Source of the DNA: Asanoa siamensis | GTDB taxonomy: Bacteria > Actinomycetota > Actinomycetes > Mycobacteriales > Micromonosporaceae | Direction: 5' to 3' | Assembly (NCBI RefSeq): GCF_016862555.1 | Contig: NZ_BONE01000046.1 | Location: 1 to 64,000 of the forward strand | Length of the DNA stretch: 64,000 nucleotides | Part shown: in pieces, positions 1 to 9,808 of the stretch | Numbering within the stretch: position 1 is the stretch's first letter | Layout: every line of letters begins with the position of its first letter | The notes under the pieces: generated by a model | What the model was told of the DNA's origin: nothing | Databases searched by the model: none | What the model saw: only the letters and a program-made list of their open reading frames with translations | Made by a program: the position numbers and the translations under genes

Positions 1-2891
1 AGACGCAGCACGGCCAGCGAGTCCCCGCCGGCAGCGAAGAAGTTGTCGTCGTCGGCCGGCGGCGAGCCCAGCACGGCCATCCACGCCAAGGCAAGCGGGC
101 CCGTTTCCGCGTGGCGCCGGGCTGCGGTCACGGGCTGCGGGTGCGGCGGCAACGCCGCCTGATCCACCTGTCCCGACGGGGTACGCGGGATGGCGGTGAC
201 CGGCACGAGGCGGTGCGGGACCGCCGCCGGCGGCAGGTCGCGGCGCAGGGCCCGGTCCAGCTGCGCGGGATCCGGGCAGCCGGCGACGTACAGGATCAGT
301 TCCGGATCGGCGGCCGCGTCCCGTACGGTCGCTGTCGCCCAGGCGTCGGTGCACAGCCGGGTCGACCGGGCCGCCGCCTCGACGGCGTCGAGCTCGACAC
401 GGGTTCCGCGGATCTTGACCTGCCGGTCCGTCCGTCCAGTGATCACGAGTTGCCCGTCGTGGTCGAGCAGGGCCACATCTCCGGTGAGGTAGCCGCGGCG
501 GCCGGGCGAGCAAGGGTCGTCGCGGAACCGTTGGCGGGTCAGCTCCGCGTCCTCGAGGTATCCAAGGGCGATGCCGGCGCCGGTGAGCAACAGGTGGCCG
601 GGCACTCCCGGCGGTGCGGAAGCGGCGTTGTCGATGAGCACCCGGGCGCCGAGCCCGCGGATTGGCGCGCCGACCGGCACCGGTTCTGCGCCGCCGGTCA
701 CGGTGGCAACGGCGGCGGTGACGGTCGCCTCGGTGGGCCCGTAGATGTTGAAATGCCGCGCACCGGGCGCGGAGGCGAGGTCGGCACTTCGGCAATGGTC
801 TCCGGCCGAGGCGAGCATCTGTAGGGCGGGCGCGCTGGCACCGGCCAGCAGGCGCACCATTGGTGCGGGCAGGAAGGCGTGGGTCACTCGCGCGCTCACT
901 AGGGCGGAACTCAGGTCACTCGTGGCCGGGTCGACGTGAACGAGCGTCGCTCCCGCTGTCAACGTGCCGGCCACGTGGCAGATCCACGGGTCGACGACCG
1001 GGGGTGCGATCAGCAGGACTCTGCTGCCGGCGGAGATGTCGAATCGCTGCGCCTCTCCTTGGATCAGGTTCGATAACGCGGCACGGCTGACCACGACCCC
1101 CTTGGGGGTGCCGGTTGTGCCGGACGTGAAGATGATGTAGGCAGGGCTGCCCGGCCCGGCTGGCGAGCGATCCTGACCGGGTGATACGCGGAGACGGTCG
1201 ACACCGGTGGCGGTGATGCGGGCGACGGCCCGGCATCGCCGTTCCATCGGTGCCGGATCGGTGCCAGTCGAGTCGTCGAACGGCACATAGACCGCGTTTA
1301 CGGTCAGCGTCGCGAGGAAGGCAGCGATACGGTCGATCAAGGGTAGGGCGCCAACGCTGACGCAGTCGCCGGGCTTGGCGATGCCCCGCAGCGCCTGGAT
1401 CATCTCCTCGGCGCGCTGGCGCAGCTGCCTCGCGGTGTAGGTCAGCCCGCAGTCCTCGACCACGACGGTTTCGGGGTGTTCCAGCAAGGTTGCCATCGCG
1501 GCGGCCTCGACGGCGCGGAACGGATACGGCCGGCTCGGGGTCGCGGTTCGCTCGACGGCTGCGCGTGCGTCGCCAGGTAAAAGGGTGTCGCTCTGCAGCG
1601 GTGTGGCGGGCGCGTCGACGAAGGCGCGAAGAAAGGCACCTATCGTAGCGCCGAGGGCGGGCAGGTGTTTGGCGAAAGAGCTGCCCGCCGGGGCGCGGAC
1701 GACGAGGTCCAGACGCCCGTCCGGGTTCTGTGTCGCCACGGTGATGAGACCGCCGGCCTGGTCGGCGCTCGGCAGGTCGATGCGCCGGGCCGTGGCGTCG
1801 TTATCGGCGACGGCGGGGGCTTCCCGTCGCTGCACGACGAGCACCGCGGCGTCGGGCCCGGTGAGGGTGGCGGGTGCGCCCAGCTCGTCCAACAGCGTGG
1901 CGTCGACTGCGGCGTGCTCACGCAGTTCCAGCAGGCGTCGGGTGACCCGGCCGACGTGAACGCCGAGCGTGTCGGCCCAGTCGTGCTGGATCCGGACCGG
2001 CACCACGGTCGTCATCTGGCCGAACATGTCTAGCTGAATCGCAGTTCTGGTGTCGACCGCGACGAAGGTGGTGACGTCTCCGCGGCCCTGGTACCGGGCG
2101 AGCGCGTGGGCGTGGGCGGCCAGAAGGACGCCCGCCCGGGTCGCGCGCGCCCAGGCGGCGCCACGATCGATGTCGCTAAGCGTGATGCTGTCTAGGGTCG
2201 TGCGCCAGACCTGAGGATCGCTGCCATCGGCGGCGCCGCCGGTGGGGGTGAACCCCTCGAACTGGCGTGCCCAGTAGGAACGGGTGTGGTCGTCTACATC
2301 CGATGCAGCGGACAGCGCCGCCGAGTAGGCCGGCGGCTGCCGCAGCTCGGGCGGTGTCGCCGTCTCGCCGTGCCGGTACCGTGCGGCGACCGCGCGGTGC
2401 AGCAGAGCCATCGACTGGCCGTCAGCGACGATGTGATCAATTGTCTCGAAGACTGCCCACCTGTCGTCGCTCAGTCGCAAAACCTCCACGGCCGCGAGGG
2501 GGCCAGCGGCAGGATCGAAGCGGCGTCGCCGGTTACGGTCGACTTGATCCCGCAACCATTCGTTGGCGTCGGGGGTGGCTCGCGCGTCCACGTACCGCAC
2601 CTCAACGCGCGGTGTTGTGCCCCGTGCCCAGCCGTGACGGGGGTGCCAGGTCAGGTACAGGGCGTCGTAGGTCGCCAACGTCATCCGGTAGGCCGCGCAG
2701 AGACGGTCGCTATCGAGGGCGCCAGTGACGGTGTACGCGTAGGCACAGTTGATGCCCTCGCCACCGGCGGCCCGGGACAGCAGCAGGCCGCGTTGAGCGG
2801 GATGCGCCGGCAGGAACGGCTCACCACCGGTGGTGGCGGAATTGTCGCCGGTCAGGCGCACCGGTGAGCCGGGTGCCGTCGTGTCAGCCAT
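1..2891 (-). CDS. NRPS module C-A-PCP (3' end outside window)
   Basis: This is a nonribosomal peptide synthetase that runs off the left edge; about 963 residues are visible. It starts with a condensation domain whose active-site motif reads DHIVADG near residue 150. The second His and the Asp are kept and the first His is Asp. An adenylation domain follows, with its phosphate loop (FTSGTTGTPKG) near residue 590 and the core motif YGPTEAT. A carrier domain with FFAAGGDSL and the attachment Ser near residue 958 lies at the edge. My hand-read A-domain specificity residues are D-P-C-F-A-A-I-V-T, which I cannot assign; the pocket looks hydrophobic. The ATG start overlaps the stop of the upstream carrier gene. 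More domains or a thioesterase may lie outside the window. Confidence 0.9.
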   Translation of the reverse strand, partial: MADTTAPGSPVRLTGDNSATTGGEPFLPAHPAQRGLLLSRAAGGEGINCAYAYTVTGALDSDRLCAAYRMTLATYDALYLTWHPRHGWARGTTPRVEVRYVDARATPDANEWLRDQVDRNRRRRFDPAAGPLAAVEVLRLSDDRWAVFETIDHIVADGQSMALLHRAVAARYRHGETATPPELRQPPAYSAALSAASDVDDHTRSYWARQFEGFTPTGGAADGSDPQVWRTTLDSITLSDIDRGAAWARATRAGVLLAAHAHALARYQGRGDVTTFVAVDTRTAIQLDMFGQMTTVVPVRIQHDWADTLGVHVGRVTRRLLELREHAAVDATLLDELGAPATLTGPDAAVLVVQRREAPAVADNDATARRIDLPSADQAGGLITVATQNPDGRLDLVVRAPAGSSFAKHLPALGATIGAFLRAFVDAPATPLQSDTLLPGDARAAVERTATPSRPYPFRAVEAAAMATLLEHPETVVVEDCGLTYTARQLRQRAEEMIQALRGIAKPGDCVSVGALPLIDRIAAFLATLTVNAVYVPFDDSTGTDPAPMERRCRAVARITATGVDRLRVSPGQDRSPAGPGSPAYIIFTSGTTGTPKGVVVSRAALSNLIQGEAQRFDISAGSRVLLIAPPVVDPWICHVAGTLTAGATLVHVDPATSDLSSALVSARVTHAFLPAPMVRLLAGASAPALQMLASAGDHCRSADLASAPGARHFNIYGPTEATVTAAVATVTGGAEPVPVGAPIRGLGARVLIDNAASAPPGVPGHLLLTGAGIALGYLEDAELTRQRFRDDPCSPGRRGYLTGDVALLDHDGQLVITGRTDRQVKIRGTRVELDAVEAAARSTRLCTDAWATATVRDAAADPELILYVAGCPDPAQLDRALRRDLPPAAVPHRLVPVTAIPRTPSGQVDQAALPPHPQPVTAARRHAETGPLALAWMAVLGSPPADDDNFFAAGGDSLAVLR

Positions 2892-3219
2892 GGCCGGCGG
2901 TCTGTGATCGGGTGTGTAGGAACGTCGCGAGTGCACGCGCGGTGGGTTGGTCGAGGACGTCCAGGGCGGTGAGTCGCACACCGACGGCCTGCTGAACCGC
3001 CCCGGTAAGCCGGACGAGGTCAAGGCTGCTGAGACCAGCCAGGAACATGTCGTCGTCAACGCCGATCGGGGTTCCGGCGATGCCCGTACACAACGCCGCG
3101 ATCTGTTCAGCGGTCAGGGCAGGTCCCGGCGCAGCCGCGGCGGCACCGGAACAGGTCGCGGACTCGGGTTCGGCTGCCGGCGGAGGTTGGCTGCCGGCGG
3201 CGCGGACGTCATCGCTCAT
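2884..3219 (-). CDS. stand-alone peptidyl/acyl carrier protein
   Basis: This is a 111-residue discrete carrier protein. The first 50 residues are Ala/Pro-rich linker and the rest is one carrier fold. The motif DDDMFLAGLSSLDLV contains the Ser that would take the phosphopantetheine arm. The ATG at 3219 forms an ATGA overlap with the condensation gene before it and is preferred over a start about 100 bases further upstream. Two NRPS proteins of this cluster lack the carrier Ser, so this free carrier is a natural candidate for being loaded in trans. That role is inferred. Confidence 0.85.
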   Translation of the reverse strand: MSDDVRAAGSQPPPAAEPESATCSGAAAAAPGPALTAEQIAALCTGIAGTPIGVDDDMFLAGLSSLDLVRLTGAVQQAVGVRLTALDVLDQPTARALATFLHTRSQTAGHG

Positions 3220-4517
3220 CTGGGCTCCTGATCCGGGGGGAGCCCGGCGTACCGGGCGAGCGTTTCGAGGAACGAGCGGTTCATGCAACCTGCCGCCGCG
3301 TCGTCGAGAATTCCGTCGCGCCACAGCAGCCGCCCGTCGCCGGGCGTTTGGCGGGTCCCTGGCGCCAGAAAGCAGGCGAGGCCTGCCTTGGCCGGGCTAT
3401 CCGGGGGAGGAACGGGACGCCACCGGACGGGACCGGCGGTGCGGTGCCCAGCCCGGGACTCGAAGGACAGCATGGCGTGGGGCTCGCCACCGAGGAGCGG
3501 GCGGAGCTGGGCGATGTCGGCGTGGGCTCGCGCGGCCGCGAACTGCAGGTCGTGCTGCCAGCGGCGGATGGTCTCGACTGTGCCGGCCGCGGGGCGGGCC
3601 GGCACCCACACCGTGTTGACGTAGCATCCGACGACGTCGTGGTCAGCGAGGTACGCGCGGCGTGAGACGGGAACCGCGACGGTCACGGCCGGGCTGCCGA
3701 AATGGTCGCGAAGGACGTCGCCGAAGGCGGCGCCGTAAACGGCCGCGACGGGAACCCGCGCGATGCGCGCCTGGCGGGCGCAGCCGTCGGTCACCTCGGG
3801 TGGGATGGCGAATCTGAGCAGAGCTGTCGGCTCCGCTCTGCGCACGGTGGCGGTGCTCGTCAGGGTGGCGTCCCGTAACGCGGTGGCGGCCTCCAGCGTG
3901 GCCCGCAGGCCGGCCGCACGTGCTTGTTCGCTGATGGTCGTCTGTGCCCAGCATCTGTAGCGCGGGTCGTGGCCGGTCGGGACCGGCTGTCCGGCCGCCC
4001 GGCGGAAGATCTCGTTCCAGAGTAGGTCGACGGCGTGTTCGTCGACGAACAGGTGGTGCGTGACGAGGGCGCAGACCCCGCTGTCCTGGCCGCGGCGAAA
4101 GAAGATGATGGTGGTGTGCGGCCGCGCGGCCCGCTCGAGGACCTGGACGTAGCGGTGTCGCTCCCGCCGGAGCCGTTTCTGGATCGCCGTGGCGGTGTGC
4201 TCGGGATCCGCCGCGCGTAGATCCAGGTTCTCCGTGGCGAGGACGTCGCTGTCTTCGACGGTGACGATGATGTCCCCGGCGGGGCTGACGGCGGGTTGCC
4301 AGGCGAACACCTCGTGGCGGGTGATGGTGGCCCGTGCTGCCTGCGGCAGTTCCTCCCACCTCGGCACTCCGGATACCTCGACCGCGCTGACGACGGTGTA
4401 GGTGGCGGGATCCGGCGCCCAGGTCTCCGCGGCGAGGATCCCCAGCTGAGGTGCAGACAACGCCGGCTCCGGGACGCTGTCCGGTGCGGGCCGAGGCAGA
4501 GCCGGGCTACCGGGCAC
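3216..4517 (-). CDS. stand-alone NRPS condensation domain protein
   Basis: This protein of about 433 residues is a single condensation domain. Its active-site motif is HHLFVDE, so both His and the Asp are intact and the final Gly is Glu. No A or carrier domain is attached. A GTG at 4526 sits directly against a GGAGG. The GTG at 4517 has the same GGAGG 9 bases upstream and is the better start. The gene overlaps the C-carrier gene before it and ends in an ATGA overlap with the carrier gene after it. It could join peptide or acyl chains held on the discrete carriers, or act as a terminal releasing or ester-forming condensation enzyme. Confidence 0.85.
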   Translation of the reverse strand: MPGSPALPRPAPDSVPEPALSAPQLGILAAETWAPDPATYTVVSAVEVSGVPRWEELPQAARATITRHEVFAWQPAVSPAGDIIVTVEDSDVLATENLDLRAADPEHTATAIQKRLRRERHRYVQVLERAARPHTTIIFFRRGQDSGVCALVTHHLFVDEHAVDLLWNEIFRRAAGQPVPTGHDPRYRCWAQTTISEQARAAGLRATLEAATALRDATLTSTATVRRAEPTALLRFAIPPEVTDGCARQARIARVPVAAVYGAAFGDVLRDHFGSPAVTVAVPVSRRAYLADHDVVGCYVNTVWVPARPAAGTVETIRRWQHDLQFAAARAHADIAQLRPLLGGEPHAMLSFESRAGHRTAGPVRWRPVPPPDSPAKAGLACFLAPGTRQTPGDGRLLWRDGILDDAAAGCMNRSFLETLARYAGLPPDQEPR

Positions 4518-6189
4518 TGGCGTCACCCTCCGACGTCCCGGCGCCGTCGATCGCCGCGGCGATGGCGGCGATCGTCGGGTGCTCCATCAGGTGCTGGACC
4601 GTCAGTTCGGCGTCGAGATCCTCCCGGATCCGGGCGGACAGGAAGGCGAGCAGCAACGAGTTGCCACCGGCGTCAAAGAAGTCCTCGAACACTCCGATCT
4701 CGTCGCGGTGCAGCAGATCCACCCAAATTTCGTGGACGGCTCCCTCCGTCGGGGTTCGCGGCGGCGCCGGGACGGCACCAGCGGCGGCATCGCTCACCAA
4801 GTCGTGGTGTCCCAGACTGGCCGCGGAGACCGGCAGCATGGCGGCCAGGTCGGCGATCCGCCGGCCGGCGCCGTTGGCGGCCGCGGCGAGCAACTGCTGG
4901 TAGGCGGTGGCCAGCGCGGTGGCGCTGGACTCGTCGAACAGGTCGGATCGGTAGATCAGCCGGCCGCCGAGGCCGCCGGAACAGTCGTCCTCCCACACGT
5001 GCCATTCCAGTTCGTAGCGGATGTCGACGCGGGTGATGGGGAAAGCGCGGATCTCGGCTCCCGGCAGGACGATGTCCTGGTACGGCAGGTTGGCGAACGC
5101 AAGCGAGGTCTGCTGGAGCACCGTCGCCCCGCCCACGCGTTCGACGACGCGCTGGAACGGCACCGCGTGGTGCTCGTACCCGTCCAACGCGGTGTCACGG
5201 ACCTGATCCATCAGGCTCTCGAACGTCATGGCGGCGGCGACTTGTGACCGCAGGGCGAGCACGTTGACGAAGAAGCCGATCAACGGCTCGAACGCCGTGT
5301 CGGGGCGGCCGCCGTACGGGACGCTGATGACGATGTCGGGCTGCCCGCTGACATGGTGCATCAGCGCAACCAGTGCGGCCTGCAGCACCATGAACGTGGT
5401 CGCCCTGCGGGTCCGCGCGCGTGCCTCGAGCCGGACCCTGTTTGTTGCCGGGATCCGCAACGGGACTTCCGCGCCGCGAGGCTGCGCCGCCGGGACCGCA
5501 GGATGGTCGTGCCGTAGTCCGGATAGGGTTGCGATTCCCGCGAGCTGACGCTGCCAGTACGTCAGGTGATCCTGCTCGGTCGCCGCGTCGGCCTGCTCCT
5601 GCGCTAGGACGAAGTCGCCGTAGCCGGCGTCGAGGGCGGGTAGCTCTGAATCCCGCCCGGCGTACAGCAACGACAGGTCCCGGGCGAAGACGCTCTTCGA
5701 CCATCCGTCGCAGTAGAGGTGGTGCATGATCCAGAAGAACACGTGCCGCCGCGGTGCCAGGATCACCAGGACGAACCGCAGGCCGTGCTCGGTGTACAGA
5801 TCGAACGGACGTGCCGCCTCCCTGTCCAACAGGGAACGGGCAGCGTTGTCGCGCTCTGCTTCGGGCAGCTCCTGCAGATCGTGCACTGCTATCAAGGCGG
5901 GCTGCGGCTCGTCGACCACCTGGGCGAGGGTGGGCCCGTCGTGGACGAGCCTGGAGCGCAGGACGTCGTGCCGCCGGATGAGCTCGCTAAGGCCTCGCCG
6001 TAGCGAGGCGACGTCGAGGTCGCCGATGATCTCGATCGCGGCGGGCACGTTGAAGATCGGGCTGTCGCCGGCCCTTTGCTGCTGCATCGCGATTCCGAGC
6101 TGCCCCGCGGACAGGCTCCGGACCTGGCCGGCCGTAGCGGTGTTCGTGTCCGTGCCAGGGCGGTTCGCCGCAGTGGGTGTAGGGGTCAT
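4507..6189 (-). CDS. NRPS condensation-carrier didomain (C-PCP)
   Basis: This 560-residue protein has a condensation domain followed by a carrier domain. The catalytic motif HHLYCDG is at about residues 156-162 and is fully canonical. The carrier motif FFDAGGNSLL has its attachment Ser at about 511. There is no adenylation domain, so the carrier must be loaded by an A domain on another protein. The ATG at 6189 makes an ATGA overlap with the A-methyltransferase-carrier gene. An open frame extends 85 codons further upstream but is Arg-rich out-of-frame translation of that neighbour, so I rejected it. Confidence 0.9.
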   Translation of the reverse strand: MTPTPTAANRPGTDTNTATAGQVRSLSAGQLGIAMQQQRAGDSPIFNVPAAIEIIGDLDVASLRRGLSELIRRHDVLRSRLVHDGPTLAQVVDEPQPALIAVHDLQELPEAERDNAARSLLDREAARPFDLYTEHGLRFVLVILAPRRHVFFWIMHHLYCDGWSKSVFARDLSLLYAGRDSELPALDAGYGDFVLAQEQADAATEQDHLTYWQRQLAGIATLSGLRHDHPAVPAAQPRGAEVPLRIPATNRVRLEARARTRRATTFMVLQAALVALMHHVSGQPDIVISVPYGGRPDTAFEPLIGFFVNVLALRSQVAAAMTFESLMDQVRDTALDGYEHHAVPFQRVVERVGGATVLQQTSLAFANLPYQDIVLPGAEIRAFPITRVDIRYELEWHVWEDDCSGGLGGRLIYRSDLFDESSATALATAYQQLLAAAANGAGRRIADLAAMLPVSAASLGHHDLVSDAAAGAVPAPPRTPTEGAVHEIWVDLLHRDEIGVFEDFFDAGGNSLLLAFLSARIREDLDAELTVQHLMEHPTIAAIAAAIDGAGTSEGDASAR

Positions 6190-8867
6190 CGGACGGTCTC
6201 CGCGTCCGGTGCTGGCGCGCCGGCGGCGCCGCCCACCAGGCTCACCGCGTGTGGAGTGGCTTCGGGTCGAAGGTGCGACGCGAACGCGACCAACTCGGAG
6301 GTGGCAAAGATGAGGCGGAGCGGAATCTCGCAGCCGAGGCGGACCCGAAGCCGCGTGATGACCCGCGCGGCGGTGAGCGAGTTCCCGCCGATCTCGAAGA
6401 AGTCGTCCCCGGCGGAGACCGGCCGGCCCAGAACCTCCTTCCACACCTCGGCGACGACGGTCACCACGGGATCGTCATCGATGCCGACTTCTTGCGGGAG
6501 GCGTCGCACGTGGGCTCGCAGAGCGTCAGTGACCCGAGGGCGGTCGGCCTTGCCGCTGGAGGTGTGCGCTATCTGCGTGAGGATCAGAAGCAGGGCGGGG
6601 AGGTGGTGATCGGGTAGTTCTCGCAGATGCTCGAGGAGTTGCCCGGTCGTCACCGGGCGAGGCAAGGACGGCGGTGAGACGGTCGTGCGCGCCCGGGGGA
6701 GTGGCTGCTGTGCGTAGCCAGGGCGGCGGGCGTACACGTAGTGCATGTCCGTACCGGCGAACATGGTGTCCTGCGCGGTAGAGACGTGGAATCCGCGCTG
6801 CCGAAGAAGCGCGACCGTGCGTGCGAGTCGCCCGCCGAGATCACGGACTTCGGCCACGACCTGGGCGATGCGTGGCCAGTCCGCGTCGTCGATGCCGGCG
6901 AGAAGAGCAAGCTCCGAGTCCTGCACGTCGATCTTCAGCAGGTCGACGTGATCGACGGCCTCCGCGGTGAGCATGTCGGACAGCCGGGTCACTGTGCAGG
7001 GGAACTTCTGCGGCACGAGCTTCGCCTCGGCCAGCTCCCCGGTCACCTCGCGCAGCTCGCCGGTTACCTCTCCGGCCGCCACCTGATTCCCGATGATGGA
7101 GGAGATGGTGCGCGCCTCGTGGTCGGGGTCGGCGTGGATCGAGCTCATGCCGACGCTGTGCGGGTAGAACGTCAGCGTCGCCGTGCCGCGGTGGTCTCCG
7201 AGCGCCACCTCGCGGACTACCGCGTTGGTACATCCGTTGGCGGCGAGGTTGATCCGCAACGTCTCGGCGGCCGGGCCCGCTGGCTCGACGGCGATGATCC
7301 GGCCGTGTGGTGCCCGCCGAGCGGCGAAGAGGGTGAACAGGCCGATGTTGGCGCCGGCGTCGATGACGCACGCGTCAGGGGGTAGGACGATCCCGTGCTG
7401 AAGGTAGACCGCACGCGTGAAGATCTCGGCGAACATGAAGTCGGTCTCTGGCGGATTGAGGTCGAGCACGCGGGGACCGTCGGGCAGCTCCCGCAGCCGT
7501 TGGAGCACCGCGGCGTCCAGGTGCCCGGGCCGTAGCTGGACGGCGGCCGCCACCTGTACCTCGGTGTCACCGATGTCGACCACGACCGCCTCCGCGACGG
7601 CTGGATGTTGGCTCAGCACTCGTTCGACCTCGGTCAAGTCGACCCGGTGGCCACGGACTTTGACCTGGGCGTCGCGCCGGCCGGCGTACTGCAGGCTTTG
7701 CCCGTCGTACCGGCCCAGGTCCCCCGTGCGGTACGTGCGTGTGTTCGCGGCCGACACCGGGAACGCCGCCGCGGTGCGGCCGGGATCGCCGGCGTATCCA
7801 CGGGCGAGGCCAGGACCGGTGACGACGATTTCCCCGATGCCGCCGGGCGGGACCGGCGCCCCGGCCGGTCCGGCTAGCGTGAGGGCCGTCTCCGGGATCG
7901 GCTGCCCGATCGGCACGACCGCCCGCTGGGCGTCGGCAGCGGTGACCGCGTGGACCGAGACGATGCCGGTGGTCTCGGTCTGTCCGTACATGTTGAAGAA
8001 CCGGCACCCCGCCGGCGCGAGTGGGTGCCAGCGGCGCACCAGTTCGCCGGGCAGCCGTTCGCTGGCGGTCAACAAGAGCCGAAGGTGCGGGCCGAAGCCG
8101 CCAGCCGCCTCGGCCGCGTCGAGCAGGCCTGCCAGCAATGACGGGATGACGTCGACGACGGTCACCTTGCTGGTCCCAAGCCGCCTCAGGAGCTGTGCGG
8201 GGTCGCGCCGTTCCGCAGAAGCGGCGAGCACCACCCGGGCACCACGGGACAGCGGCAGGAACAGCTGCCGGACCGAGGAGGAGAACGCGAACGACGCGAA
8301 GTGCAGGTAGGCGTCGTTGGAGGTGATGCCGCCGATCGTCTCGTTCAGCGCGCGGACGTTGTAGCACATGTTGCGATGGCCGACTTCGACGATTTTCGCG
8401 GCCCCGGTGCTGCCGGATGTAGGCATGAGATAGGCCGGGAGGTCGACCGCGCCTTGGAGAAGCGCAGGCCCCGCTTGAGGCGCGGTGCCGTGGGGATCGA
8501 TCGTGGTCCGGTGGATTGTCTGGGCCCACTCCGGTGCCGGTCCTGCGGAGAGCAGCAGGGTTGGTGTGATCCGTGCTAGGACCTCGGCGCAGGTCGCGGG
8601 AGCGTCAAAGTCCAGCGGCAGGTAGGTGCAGCCGGCCTGCAGCACGCCCAGGATCGCGACGACGGTCTCCGCGGTACGGACCGCCTCGACGGCGACGATG
8701 TCCCCGGGCGCCGACCATCGGCTGATGCGGGTCGCTGCGGCGGCTGCGGCGTCGTGCAGCTGCCGGTAGGTCAGCGTGCGGACCGGGCTCTCCACGGCCA
8801 CGGCGTCGGGAGTCCGCGACGCCCAGGCACGTACCACCTCGGAGATGTGCGGGTTGTCGGTGGTCAC
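6186..8867 (-). CDS. adenylation protein interrupted by FkbM-type methyltransferase, with carrier (A-MT-A'-PCP)
   Basis: This 893-residue protein has no condensation domain. A-domain core motifs run in order: PTSGSTGAAK (about 149-158), YGQTE (294-298), YRTGDLG (379-385) and VKVRGHRVD (402-410). An FkbM-family SAM methyltransferase is inserted from about 470 to 715, with VIDAGANIGLFTLF at 501-514 and LLKIDVQDSELALL at 643-656. The A domain then resumes with the lysine motif SGKADR at 771-776, and a carrier follows with GGNS (Ser830). The Asp that normally binds the substrate amino group is Ser (FSSSVRQL). The substrate may therefore not be a standard alpha-amino acid. The FkbM fold usually performs O-methylation. 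The GTG start overlaps the TauD gene. Confidence 0.9.
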   Translation of the reverse strand: MTTDNPHISEVVRAWASRTPDAVAVESPVRTLTYRQLHDAAAAAATRISRWSAPGDIVAVEAVRTAETVVAILGVLQAGCTYLPLDFDAPATCAEVLARITPTLLLSAGPAPEWAQTIHRTTIDPHGTAPQAGPALLQGAVDLPAYLMPTSGSTGAAKIVEVGHRNMCYNVRALNETIGGITSNDAYLHFASFAFSSSVRQLFLPLSRGARVVLAASAERRDPAQLLRRLGTSKVTVVDVIPSLLAGLLDAAEAAGGFGPHLRLLLTASERLPGELVRRWHPLAPAGCRFFNMYGQTETTGIVSVHAVTAADAQRAVVPIGQPIPETALTLAGPAGAPVPPGGIGEIVVTGPGLARGYAGDPGRTAAAFPVSAANTRTYRTGDLGRYDGQSLQYAGRRDAQVKVRGHRVDLTEVERVLSQHPAVAEAVVVDIGDTEVQVAAAVQLRPGHLDAAVLQRLRELPDGPRVLDLNPPETDFMFAEIFTRAVYLQHGIVLPPDACVIDAGANIGLFTLFAARRAPHGRIIAVEPAGPAAETLRINLAANGCTNAVVREVALGDHRGTATLTFYPHSVGMSSIHADPDHEARTISSIIGNQVAAGEVTGELREVTGELAEAKLVPQKFPCTVTRLSDMLTAEAVDHVDLLKIDVQDSELALLAGIDDADWPRIAQVVAEVRDLGGRLARTVALLRQRGFHVSTAQDTMFAGTDMHYVYARRPGYAQQPLPRARTTVSPPSLPRPVTTGQLLEHLRELPDHHLPALLLILTQIAHTSSGKADRPRVTDALRAHVRRLPQEVGIDDDPVVTVVAEVWKEVLGRPVSAGDDFFEIGGNSLTAARVITRLRVRLGCEIPLRLIFATSELVAFASHLRPEATPHAVSLVGGAAGAPAPDAETVR

Positions 8868-9808
8868 GCCGCCACCTGCTTCACGTCGGCCAGGCTCACC
8901 GGGGTTCCCATGGCCACCAGGACTTCCCGGTCTCCGGTGAACGGGGTTCGCCCGTGCGCCGACAACATGTTGTCGATGATCATCACGTCGCCGGCCTCCC
9001 AGACGAACGAGATCGTCTCCTGCTCGTACGCCTCGCGGATGGCTCGGAGCGCGGCGGGCGCCAGCGGTGTCCCGTCACCGGCGCGGGCGTCCATTGGCAG
9101 TTCGTCGCCGAATAGTTCGCGCAGCGCGGCCTCGGGCTCGGGGCCGGAGTTGGAGGGATGCCACTGGTGTGCCTGGTTGAACCACACCTTGTCGCCGGTC
9201 AGCGGATGGAGCACCGCGGTGGGGCGCACCTGACGGGTGATTAATGTGCCGTCCGGCAGCCAGGTGGCATCGATGTCGGCGGCCCGGCAGTAGACATCCA
9301 CCGCGTGCCGGTCGGTGGTGCCGAAGACCGTCGGCCAGGACAGGCCGAAACCTTTGTCAGGCGGCATTCGCCGGCGGTACTGGATCGTGTCCGGCAGCAG
9401 GCCGCGTGCGGCGAGCCGCTGGTACAGGCGCCGGCTGTCGGCGATCGGTGTGCGCCCGCCGTCGGTGGCAGGTAGCCGGCAGAAGAACGCGACCCGCGCC
9501 GGCCACCGGTGGCTGTAAGACAGCTCGTTGTGCATCGATACGGTGAGGTCAGCCGCGTACTCGGTCGAGGTGTAGACACCCTCGCTGCGAGCGACCCGCG
9601 GTGACGCGCCTTCGACGTACTGCATCAGTGGTCCCAGCGGGACCGTCGCGAGATCGTGAAATTGCTCTGCGCTGGTGACGTCGAAGCCGCGGAGCAGGAT
9701 GGCGCCAGGCCCAGCGAGAGCCTCGTCGACGTGTCCGGCGTGGCCCTCCAGCCATGTCCTCAGGTCGGTGCCTCGGTGCGGGGCGTTCACCAGGTGCGGA
9801 AAGTTCAT
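8864..9808 (-). CDS. TauD/TfdA (SyrP-like) Fe(II)/2-oxoglutarate dioxygenase
   Basis: This 314-residue enzyme belongs to the TauD/clavaminate synthase-like group. The iron-binding H-x-E pair is H93 and E95 in the segment MHNELSYSHRWP, which resembles SyrP-type enzymes. The distal His is about 285 and the 2-oxoglutarate Arg about 294 (AHGRTPFTGDR). SyrP-like members beta-hydroxylate an amino acid, often Asp, while it is tethered to a carrier protein. VioC/AsnO-like relatives hydroxylate free Arg or Asn. Because an Asn-like A domain lies in the same cluster, Asn/Asp hydroxylation is a reasonable guess. The gene sits between two NRPS genes and overlaps both. Confidence 0.88.
   Translation of the reverse strand: MNFPHLVNAPHRGTDLRTWLEGHAGHVDEALAGPGAILLRGFDVTSAEQFHDLATVPLGPLMQYVEGASPRVARSEGVYTSTEYAADLTVSMHNELSYSHRWPARVAFFCRLPATDGGRTPIADSRRLYQRLAARGLLPDTIQYRRRMPPDKGFGLSWPTVFGTTDRHAVDVYCRAADIDATWLPDGTLITRQVRPTAVLHPLTGDKVWFNQAHQWHPSNSGPEPEAALRELFGDELPMDARAGDGTPLAPAALRAIREAYEQETISFVWEAGDVMIIDNMLSAHGRTPFTGDREVLVAMGTPVSLADVKQVAA

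Noticed and set aside
111-2033. Several long plus-strand open frames over the first NRPS gene
   Set aside because: They are Arg/Gly/Ala-rich antisense frames typical of high-GC DNA; the minus strand reads clear C, A and carrier motifs.
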